This document shows, piece after piece, positions 45,175 to 51,780 of a stretch of DNA of 64,000 nt. Source of the stretch: Neobacillus notoginsengisoli (GTDB lineage Bacteria; Bacillota; Bacilli; Bacillales; Cytobacillaceae); contig NZ_QWEG01000010.1 in assembly GCF_003515685.1 (NCBI RefSeq), positions 180,537 to 244,536 on the forward strand, read 5' to 3'. The notes beneath the pieces were generated by a model. The model was given only the letters and a program-made list of their open reading frames with translations, made no database searches and was not told the origin of the DNA. The stretch's first letter is position 1, and each line of letters opens with the position of its first letter. The translations under genes were made by a program, and so were the position numbers.

Positions 45175-45408
45175 CTATCGTTCCTTCCGATAGTACCGCT
45201 CGCCGGTTTCAGGGTTATAATAGACTCTCTCTTTTTCACCTGTGACTGGGTCGATGTTCACTTCGCTTGTCGCAACGAAGCCCGGTGGCACAGCTCCGTT
45301 CAGGTCTTTCTTGTACCGCTTGTCATAAATGAAATAGCCAAGCAGGATGACAACGATTACACCGATGAACTGCAGCAGGTAAAACCCGCCGGCAATCAAC
45401 CAGCCCAT
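45175..45408 (-). CDS. Small single-pass membrane protein
   Basis: This 77-residue protein has one membrane helix (about 4-27, LIAGGFYLLQFIGVIVVILL). A cytoplasmic tail ends with a PVTGEKERVYYNPETGERYY repeat-like stretch, two copies of a tyrosine-rich TGE motif. Its ATG overlaps the stop of the upstream ybjQ gene (TAATG), so it is translationally coupled to it. The family is not known to me. A membrane partner for YbjQ is possible. Confidence 0.75.
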   Translation of the reverse strand: MGWLIAGGFYLLQFIGVIVVILLGYFIYDKRYKKDLNGAVPPGFVATSEVNIDPVTGEKERVYYNPETGERYYRKER

Positions 45409-45728
45409 TAAAGTTTCTCCACAACGGCCGCAGTGCCATAAGCAACGATTTCGCTCATGTTCTGGCCGATTTCCCCCGAATCGAAACGCATCATGATAAT
45501 TGCATTGGCACCCATTTGGTTGGCATTTCTAATCATCCGGTCCATCGCTTCTTTCCTGGAATCCTCGAGCATCGAAGTGTATTGTTTAATTTCACCGCCG
45601 ACAAGCCCTTTCAGCCCGGCCATAATATCGCCGCCAAGTCCTCTGCTCCGCACAATCAGCCCGAAAACAGGGCCCTTGATTTCCTTTACCTGGTATCCTT
45701 CGATTTTTTCTGTTGTCACGACTAACAT
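45408..45728 (-). CDS. YbjQ/UPF0145 family protein
   Basis: The ATG at 45728 has GAGGTGAT upstream and gives 106 residues: MLVVTTEKIEGYQ, LGGDIMAGLKGLVGGEIKQY and the conserved ANQMGANAIIMMRFDSGEIG. YbjQ proteins form a pentameric ring fold, and their function is not established. An earlier in-frame start would add about 54 residues with no ribosome site. It is coupled to the 77-residue membrane protein that follows. A deleted copy of the same gene lies at 39146-39196. Confidence 0.92.
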   Translation of the reverse strand: MLVVTTEKIEGYQVKEIKGPVFGLIVRSRGLGGDIMAGLKGLVGGEIKQYTSMLEDSRKEAMDRMIRNANQMGANAIIMMRFDSGEIGQNMSEIVAYGTAAVVEKL

Positions 45729-45819
45729 TTTTATCACCTCATTTATAGTTATTCGCTGTAAAAAAGGACTTTCCTGTTTGATAGATAAAAATCGGAGGTT
45801 ATTTTTTGCAAAAAAGCCC

Positions 45820-46647
45820 TTACTCAATCTCGTTATCTTCGTAAGAAATCCAATCACTAAAACTCCCAAGATAAAGCTTGACGTCCTCAAAGCCTGACTC
45901 CTTTAACGCTAAAAAATTCGGAATTGCGGTTACGCCTGAGCCACAGTACACAATGACCTCTTTGTCCGAGTCAATGTCAGAAAATCTCTTTTTTTGCTCA
46001 TCAATCGGTTTAAAGCTGCCTTCCTGGAGGCCTTCCATCCATGGCTTGTTGATGGCGCCCGGAATATGCCCTTTCTTGACGTCAATCGGTTCCTCAAAGC
46101 CAACGTATCTTTTCTCTTCGCGGGAATCAATTAAGACGGCGTTTTTGTTTTTGCCAAGCGAAATCTCCTTCACTTCATCCATTTCGGCGAGAATGGAGGA
46201 GTCGACCTCGGCACGGAATTCCGTTTTTTCAAAAACAGGCAAGTCTGAAGAGGTTGGATAATTTGCATCTGTCCATTCCTTGTAGCCGCCATTTAGCACA
46301 TGGACTTTCTGATGGCCGAGATATGTAAGCAGCCACCAAAATCTTGCGGCAAAAGCGCTTTCGCCATTGTCGTAAGCAACCACTGTTGTCTGTTCATCAA
46401 TCCCTGCGCGCTCAAGTTTTGCAATGAGTTCATTCAGGTCGGGCAGGGGATGCCTTCCTCCGTGCGTCACAACTGGACCGGATAAATCCTTTTCCAGGTC
46501 AAAATAAACCGCGCCTTGGATATGGGCTTGGTCATATTCATTTCGTCCTTTGTGAGGGTCAGCCAGCGAAAACCGGCAATCTACAATCCTAAGCTTTTCT
46601 TCGTTAACATGCTTGAGAAGGTATTCCTTATCGACGATATACTTCAA
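45820..46647 (-). CDS. Thiosulfate/3-mercaptopyruvate sulfurtransferase (two rhodanese domains)
   Basis: This 275-residue protein has two rhodanese domains. The N-terminal one (about 5-120) contains VDCRFSLADPHKGRNEYDQA and lacks the active cysteine. The C-terminal one (about 145-272) holds the active loop VIVYCGSGVTAIPN. CGSGVT(A) is typical of mercaptopyruvate-type enzymes. It transfers sulfane sulfur to cyanide or thiols in the cytoplasm. The start ATG has GAGGGG upstream. It stands alone between ybjQ and the divergent CueP gene. Confidence 0.92.
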   Translation of the reverse strand: MKYIVDKEYLLKHVNEEKLRIVDCRFSLADPHKGRNEYDQAHIQGAVYFDLEKDLSGPVVTHGGRHPLPDLNELIAKLERAGIDEQTTVVAYDNGESAFAARFWWLLTYLGHQKVHVLNGGYKEWTDANYPTSSDLPVFEKTEFRAEVDSSILAEMDEVKEISLGKNKNAVLIDSREEKRYVGFEEPIDVKKGHIPGAINKPWMEGLQEGSFKPIDEQKKRFSDIDSDKEVIVYCGSGVTAIPNFLALKESGFEDVKLYLGSFSDWISYEDNEIE

Positions 46648-46785
46648 TTAAACCCCTCCTTATGAACAATTAATTTCATAGTAACACGAAAGATAGCAAG
46701 GAGTTATGCAGGGACAATTGGAAATATCCCTTTTAAAAAAGTTTGTAAAATTTGTGAAGTGGTGAACGAAGTGGCGCGAGAATGA

Positions 46786-46791
46786 TATAAT
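46786..46791 (+). promoter_or_regulatory. Probable -10 of the CueP-like gene
   Basis: A perfect TATAAT lies 36 bases before the ATG, with a poor TGAACG at the -35 distance (17-base spacer). A weak -35 often means an activator or repressor controls the site. Confidence 0.45.
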
Positions 46792-46826
46792 TGGTTTATC
46801 ACAAGAATTAGGTGGTGACTCCAGAA

Positions 46827-47378
46827 ATGAAGTTAAGAGCCTTATTGGTTGCGTTGCTTGCTGTAGTGGGATTGGCTGCCTGCAGCGGGGAAACGGCCAA
46901 GGAAGAAAATACGCCGCAAGGAAATACAGCAAATCAAGGTGAACCAGCTGACATCAAAGAAATGGTGAACGGGTATAGCACGGGCGCCCTGACGGCGAAA
47001 TCAGCGTCCATTACATCAAATGAGCTAATTGTGACAAGCGAAGATGGAAAAGAGGAAGTATTCGACCTGCCTAGTGATGAGTTTTTCGTCTCTATTGCTC
47101 CGTATGTCAATACAACCCATCCTTGAGGAACCCATAGCTTGACAGGTTGTCAAGGAGAGTTTGCGAATGAGGAATTTGCCATGACGATTGTAGATGTGGA
47201 TGGCAAAGTGGTTTTGGACGAAACAGTAAAAGCCGGTGAAAATGGGTTTGTTGACCTATGGCTGCCGCGGGATCAAACGTACAATGTGAAAATTGAGCAT
47301 AATGGCAAAAAAGTAGAGGCAGAGCTTTCTACATTCGAAGGTGACAATACGTGCATCACAACGATGCAGTTGAGGTAA
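46827..47378 (+). CDS. cueP: CueP-like copper-binding lipoprotein with an in-frame TGA at a conserved Cys (candidate selenoprotein)
   Basis: ATG 46827 (AGGTGG upstream) opens a lipoprotein with lipobox LAAC (Cys19). The frame reads to VNTTHP, meets TGA at 47124-47126 (codon 100), and continues without any other stop through HSLTGCQGE, GFVDLWLPRDQTY and DNTCITTMQL to TAA, 183 codons in all. CueP proteins bind copper outside the membrane using three conserved cysteines. Here the three positions are codons 100 (TGA), 108 and 176, with spacings 8 and 68, the same as the recalled Salmonella CueP Cys96, 104 and 172. A hairpin resembling a bacterial SECIS follows the TGA. Either selenocysteine replaces that Cys, or this is a one-base nonsense mutation. 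Without read-through the product lacks its metal site. Confidence 0.8.
47138..47154 (+). promoter_or_regulatory. SECIS-like hairpin after the in-frame TGA
   Basis: CTTGACA GGT TGTCAAG forms a perfect 7-bp stem with loop GGU. The loop starts 18 nt after the TGA. This meets published bacterial SECIS rules as I recall them: loop 3-14 nt, a G in the first two loop bases, upper stem at least 4 bp, and 16-37 nt from UGA to the loop. Confidence 0.55.
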
Positions 47379-47384
47379 ACACAA

Positions 47385-47430
47385 GACCCCGAAATTCGGT
47401 TTAGCAGCCGAGCATCGGGGTTTCTTTTTC
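47385..47430 (+). terminator. Intrinsic terminator after the CueP-like gene
   Basis: ACCCCGA (47386-47392) pairs with TCGGGGT (47415-47421), followed by TTCTTTTTC. Confidence 0.75.
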
Positions 47431-47514
47431 TTAGTTGAAAATGCCTGGTCATACTCTACCTCTAGTAGAAATACATATAGAAAGACTATGTTTTTTAAAA
47501 GGGGGATTAAAGGA

Positions 47515-47847
47515 ATGGCAGGAAAAGATGATTTCGTTCAAGGGTTTGTGCCAAACCACAACCACGGCTCGGTTGATTATACATCCGTGAGTGACGGGCA
47601 TGTCCATCAGTGCCTCGATGTGACCTCGCCTCCGATTCAAACGCAGGATGGTTCGCATATTCATTATACAGAGGGGTATGTCGTTTATGAGGACGGCCAT
47701 TCGCATCGCTATCAGGCGTACTCGGGCCCAGCCATTCCGGTAGGCAACGGCATGCATGTCCATTATTACGATTTTTACACATCCGAGAACGATGGCCACC
47801 GCCACCGAGTCAGGGGCGTCGACCATCCGGCGCCGGGGAATAAATGA
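47515..47847 (+). CDS. ymaF: YmaF-family His-rich protein
   Basis: The ATG at 47515 has AAAGGGGG upstream and gives 110 residues beginning MAGKDDFVQGFVPNHNHG. Histidine-rich repeats (DGHVHQC, DGSHIHYTEG, DGHSHRYQ, GMHVHYYDF, DGHRHRV) recur about every 25-30 residues, the pattern of the YmaF family. The role is unknown. The repeats could bind divalent metals, and the gene lies next to a copper-binding protein gene. An in-frame ATG 27 bases upstream has no ribosome site. Confidence 0.82.
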   Translation: MAGKDDFVQGFVPNHNHGSVDYTSVSDGHVHQCLDVTSPPIQTQDGSHIHYTEGYVVYEDGHSHRYQAYSGPAIPVGNGMHVHYYDFYTSENDGHRHRVRGVDHPAPGNK

Positions 47848-47995
47848 AGATATGGAATGAAAGGTGCGGACAGCTTGTTGGAAAACAGGCTGTTTTTCTA
47901 TGGAAAGGTTTTTGAGAGAAGCGCAATTAGGAGTTAACCTTAGCAACAATCCCCTGATGGATGGAAAAGAGATCGTTTTGAACGGAGGGTATCGA

Positions 47996-48736
47996 ATGAA
48001 ACTTGCCGCGGGGTTATCCGCTATTTTACTTGCCATTGGATTGGGGGGGGGGGGTTTTTTTGCGGGAAAGGACAAGAATGAAGGCACTGAAATAAAAGGT
48101 AATGTTGATCCCATAGTAACCTACGAACTTGATGAAGGTTTGCAACTCGGGATGTCATGGGAGGAAGTCCTTCAGTTGTGGGGCGAGCAGCCGACGATAT
48201 TTGAAAGGAAAATGGATGGGTAGGCGTACACAGCCTTTCAGTTCAGGACGGGGCAATTGGATATAACGGGTCCTAAAGAAATACTAATCATCAGCAGGGA
48301 AGCCCATCAGTTTGGAAAAACAGGCAAGATCATATTCTTATTTTGGAATGACGAACAAAAGGTCCGGGATTATGCGATTTGCTACCGAACGGAGGAATCG
48401 AAAGAATTCAAAACCTTTTATACGGGTGAAGCTGGGAAAAATCAGGCTTGTGGGACGGACGGTTATGTTTTCATAAAAGATAAGGAACTGTTTTTTGTCG
48501 CTGAGGAAGATGTCCCTTCCTTTGAAAATGACGGGGAAGCCACGCACTATTTTGAAAGGAAATCGGAAGAAGAAGGGTTGGAGGGACTTCTGCTCCGGTT
48601 TGGACAGAACCTCGGTGCAAAGAAATTTTTAAAAACAGGCGACAAAGTGAAAATTTGGCTCGATACCCCAAGCGGCGGGAGTCCGGATCCCGACAACATC
48701 GTCAAGCAGCTTAACATTATGGATTTCTCACTGTGA
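47996..48736 (+). pseudogene. Putative exported protein gene broken by an amber codon, with a G12 tract in the signal region
   Basis: ATG 47996 (GGAGGG upstream) starts a signal-like leader (KLAAGLSAILLAIGLG) that includes 12 consecutive G followed by 7 T. The frame runs to TAG at 48221-48223 and goes on in the same frame for another 171 codons. The context KMDG-stop-AYTAFQF suggests a tryptophan codon TGG changed to TAG. The C-terminal part includes LDITGPKEILIISREAHQFG and ends NIMDFSL. No family is recognised. It may be a pseudogene, a sequencing error, or a gene switched by slippage at the G tract. Confidence 0.7.
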
Positions 48737-48806
48737 GGCAGGGGACGGTTCCGCTGCTTCATTCGGGTCCCGAATGAAGCAGCGGAACCGTCCCCGTGCT
48801 TCATTG
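48734..48806. repeat. Inverted pair of family C repeats (about 73 bp)
   Basis: Two head-to-head copies meet at TTCGGGTCCCGAA, forming a long hairpin from GAGGCAGGGGACGGTTCC to GGAACCGTCCCCGTGCTTCA. The element starts at the stop codon of the preceding gene. It may act as a transcription terminator. Confidence 0.85.
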
Positions 48807-48858
48807 TGTATAATGGGATAAAAAGGGAAGGTTCTCTTTTATAGGGGGGAGTTTAAGT

Positions 48859-49560
48859 TTGCTGAGTGTGCGTATAAAAGAGGCGGGTTATGCGGAGAGG
48901 GAGGCGGTTTTGAGGGATGTTGAGTTTTCGGTTGGGGCTGGGGAGCTTGTCGGGTTAATTGGGCCGAATGGGGCGGGGAAGAGTACGGCGATTAAGTCGC
49001 TCCTTCGTGTGGTGAAGCACGTGAAGGGTGAGATTGAGATTGGTGAATATGCGTATATCCCGGAGCGTCCGCTGTTTTACGACCGGCTGACATTGTGGGA
49101 GCATATTGAGTTCCTGGCAACCACTATTGGCACCCAGGAAGCCGATTTTGCCAAAAAAGCGGAAAGTCTTCTGGATTTGTTCAAACTTTCGGACGTCCGC
49201 TTTCATTATCCCGAAAGCTTTTCAAAGGGAATGCAGCAGAAGGTGATGCTCATTCTGGCGTTTCTGCGCCAGCCGGGCCTCTACATATTGGACGAGCCGT
49301 TCATCGGCCTTGATCCGCGCGCGACGAAAGATTTGCTTAATTTTATTCAACAGGAAAAGGGCCGGGGCGCAGGTATCCTTATGTCGACACATGTGCTTGA
49401 TACAGCTGAGAAAATTTGCGACCGGTTCCTTCTCATTGATTGCGGCAGGTTCATTGCCACAGGCACACTTCAGGACATTCGCGAGACAAGCGGGCTGGCA
49501 GACGGTTCACTTCTCGACTGCTTTGATGTCCTGACGAGCGGGAGAAATCGAAATGATTAG
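48859..49560 (+). CDS. ABC transporter ATP-binding protein, EcsA/YthP-like
   Basis: This 233-residue ATPase starts with TTG (AGGGGGGAG upstream). Walker A is LIGPNGAGKSTAIK (about 34-47). Instead of LSGGQ the signature region is FSKGMQQKVML, as in EcsA-type proteins. Walker B is LYILDEPFIGLDP, then STHVLDTAE. The permease gene overlaps by 8 bases. Ecs transporters of Bacillus influence protein secretion and sporulation; their substrate is not settled. Confidence 0.88.
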   Translation: MLSVRIKEAGYAEREAVLRDVEFSVGAGELVGLIGPNGAGKSTAIKSLLRVVKHVKGEIEIGEYAYIPERPLFYDRLTLWEHIEFLATTIGTQEADFAKKAESLLDLFKLSDVRFHYPESFSKGMQQKVMLILAFLRQPGLYILDEPFIGLDPRATKDLLNFIQQEKGRGAGILMSTHVLDTAEKICDRFLLIDCGRFIATGTLQDIRETSGLADGSLLDCFDVLTSGRNRND

Positions 49561-50731
49561 GAAGGCCATCCAGCCTATTGGAACAGATAGTTTTCCGCAG
49601 CTTAACAGGAGTGGAAAACGGCTTACTGGCCGCAGCCTGTTTTTCAAGCGTTATCGGACAGAACTCAAGTACCAGGCGGGCGTGATTCGCTCGGTACTAG
49701 ATTGGACGATCTGGGTATATCTCGTCCTGCCTGGGCTTGTCATTGGCGGATTTATGTATGCAGAGGCGTTGGAAGAGCCAATTACGGGCATCCCGTTTCA
49801 ATTGGTTGTGATCGGATTGCTTCTGACCACATTGGGCGGGAGCATCAGGACGATGCTGGAGGAAGCAGATCTCTTATTTCTTCTCCAGGAAAAGGGAATT
49901 CTCCGTGAGATGAAAAAGCATGCCTTTATCCACTCAGTTACCCGGGGGCTTATGGTCGCCGCGCTAATTTTTGGTCTGGTCATGCCGTTGCTTGCCCGGG
50001 GATACATGCTCGGACCTTTTGAAATTGCCGCGCTGTTTTTCGCCGTTTTTGCGATAAAATTGCTTCTAATGACGATGAACAAACGGATAATCAACAAATA
50101 TATCAGGATTGCGGCAACCTTTCTTGTGCTCGTGGCGGGCATTCCTTTTCTACTCCTTTTGCCTGCTTGGATGTATGGGATAGTGGGAATTTTAATGAGT
50201 TTGGTCTTGTTCGCATATAATTGGGCCGGTACCGAATCTGACCATACTTTTTTTAGGGATATTGAAATTGAAGCGGCTGAACGGAGAAAATGGACGGGGA
50301 TGATTCTGCATTTCTCTCCGGAAATCGAACACCCTCCATCCCGGCAAAAAAAACGGCCGATAATGTTCCCGTATTCCGAACGTATTTTCAAAAAGCGCAC
50401 GCCGGAGAATGGCCTGCTTGAAATTGTGCTTAAATCATTTTTTCGCAACTGGAAAGAAGTTGGCTCCGTCCTCCAAATGGCCTCAATTACTTCATTCGCC
50501 ATCTTCTCAACACCGCTGCTATTAAAGTGGGGTATTTATTTGTTCTTCCTGGCCTTCCTGAGCATCTGGCTCGACAGCTCGTTCAAAAGAATGGCCACAT
50601 CCCCGTTCTTCCAAGTGGTCCCGTACGAAAAAGACATCACCTATACCGTCTGGCCACGCTTCAGAAGAATCATTTTTTTACCTTTGGCAGCACTTCTCGG
50701 AATACTGGCCGCGGCCGCAAGCTTTCTTTAG
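49553..50731 (+). CDS. ABC transporter permease, EcsB/YthQ-like
   Basis: This 392-residue membrane protein has about eight helices (for example WTIWVYLVLPGLVIGGFMYA near 63-82 and the closing IIFLPLAALLGILAAAASFL). The long, basic first cytoplasmic stretch (LFFKRYRTELKYQAGVIRSV) is typical of the EcsB family. It overlaps the ATPase gene by 8 bases, with GGGAG upstream. With that ATPase it should form an exporter. A double family C repeat begins at its stop codon. Confidence 0.86.
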   Translation: MIRKAIQPIGTDSFPQLNRSGKRLTGRSLFFKRYRTELKYQAGVIRSVLDWTIWVYLVLPGLVIGGFMYAEALEEPITGIPFQLVVIGLLLTTLGGSIRTMLEEADLLFLLQEKGILREMKKHAFIHSVTRGLMVAALIFGLVMPLLARGYMLGPFEIAALFFAVFAIKLLLMTMNKRIINKYIRIAATFLVLVAGIPFLLLLPAWMYGIVGILMSLVLFAYNWAGTESDHTFFRDIEIEAAERRKWTGMILHFSPEIEHPPSRQKKRPIMFPYSERIFKKRTPENGLLEIVLKSFFRNWKEVGSVLQMASITSFAIFSTPLLLKWGIYLFFLAFLSIWLDSSFKRMATSPFFQVVPYEKDITYTVWPRFRRIIFLPLAALLGILAAAASFL

Positions 50732-50803
50732 AAGCAGCGGGACGGTTCCACTGCTTCATTCGGGTCCCGAATGAAGCGCTGGAACCGTCCCCGTGTTTCA
50801 CTC
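50731..50803. repeat. Inverted pair of family C repeats, second example
   Basis: This has the same head-to-head design as 48734-48806, meeting at TTCGGGTCCCGAATGAAG and starting exactly at the stop codon of the permease gene. Confidence 0.85.
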
Positions 50804-50854
50804 ATTCCAATTCGGGGAAGTTTATAAGGTAGACGCTTTTTAGGAGGGGTTTGG

Positions 50855-51211
50855 ATGCTTACGTTTTTTCCGAGCCGGGATGAGTCGACGGTTGCGGTGA
50901 AGTTCACGGGGACGGCGACGAGGGAGGATGCCGAGAAGATAGAGCGGTATGTAAGTGATTATTTTGGTGAAAAACGCGAGTTTAATATATTTGCAGTAAT
51001 GGATGATGTGGACGGGACGACGCTGATGGGGCTTGCGTATGGGATGAAATTTGATGCGAAGCGGTGGAGCCAGTTCCGGAAGTTTGCGGTGGTAACGGAA
51101 CTCAAATGGCTCGAAGCGGTGACCGAGCTTGGTAAATTCCTGCCTGGCCTCGAAGCAAAGCATTTTGCCAAGGGGGAAGAGGAATCGGCCTGGGCATGGA
51201 TAAAGGAATAG
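50855..51211 (+). CDS. STAS/SpoIIAA-like family protein
   Basis: This 118-residue cytoplasmic protein has AGGAGGGG before the ATG. The pattern MLTFFPSRDESTVAVKFTGT, FNIFAVMDDVDGTTLMGLAY and FRKFAVVTELKWLEAV fits the SpoIIAA-like (DUF3478-type) STAS fold. Ordinary anti-sigma antagonists have a phosphorylated Ser or Thr in a DxSG motif. None is obvious here, so it is more likely a lipid- or stress-related STAS protein. It is a single gene with its own terminator. Confidence 0.8.
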   Translation: MLTFFPSRDESTVAVKFTGTATREDAEKIERYVSDYFGEKREFNIFAVMDDVDGTTLMGLAYGMKFDAKRWSQFRKFAVVTELKWLEAVTELGKFLPGLEAKHFAKGEEESAWAWIKE

Positions 51212-51225
51212 AGAAGGAAATGAAG

Positions 51226-51249
51226 AGCTGGCTCCGCCGGCTTTTTTTT
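51226..51249 (+). terminator. Intrinsic terminator after the STAS gene
   Basis: AGCTGGC / GCCGGCT stem with loop TCC, then eight T. Confidence 0.88.
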
Positions 51250-51256
51250 TCATTTT

Positions 51257-51682
51257 AGGAAACTATAGATTTAGCTACTATGGATAACTTATTTACCAGG
51301 CATGGCTACATCTAGCTCCAGCGCCTACGCGTGCGCAAACTTCAGGTCTCCTCCCTACGATAAGTCATCATCGAATCGCTTAGTGCTCCTGCGCCATAGC
51401 TTATTCGGGAAGCTTACCTTCAGCTCGTCGCAAAGCCCAAGAAGCTTTTCACAGATGCTAATTCATGAAGTACTGCAGGAAGTAGCTTCGCTCTTCGTGA
51501 TTCCTTTATCTCAGTCGAAGCACTTCCAGTTTGTACGGCGATGACCACTAAGGAAAGCTCCTCAGAATAATCATCGCAGGGACACAAAGGAAAGCTCCCA
51601 GGAATTTGCATCGCAGAGACAGGCGATCTGTGCCTGTCTCGAGGCGGTTTTTGCCTGTCACGAAGGCGCTTGCGCTTTTGTT
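51257..51682. repeat. Bacillaceae intergenic repeat (family B), expanded copy
   Basis: The first about 120 and last about 80 bases match the copies at 22556 and 55487 (CAAACTTCAGGTCTCCTCCC at one end, GGCGCTTGCGCTTTTG at the other). The middle is enlarged and contains partly repeated units (GGAAAGCTCC twice, GCCTGTC words). No coding frame is visible. Confidence 0.75.
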
Positions 51683-51780
51683 TCATGAACATATTGCCAA
51701 TCCTGCCTTAACTCTTCATAAACAATAGCACTACTGTTATAGTAATAAGTAGAGAAAATAGTCCGGAAGTTTGATAGAAA

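Noticed and set aside
48221..48223. Pyrrolysine at the amber codon
   Set aside because: There is no Pyl context, and the flanks suggest a tryptophan TGG to TAG change. Pyrrolysine use is not expected in Bacillaceae.
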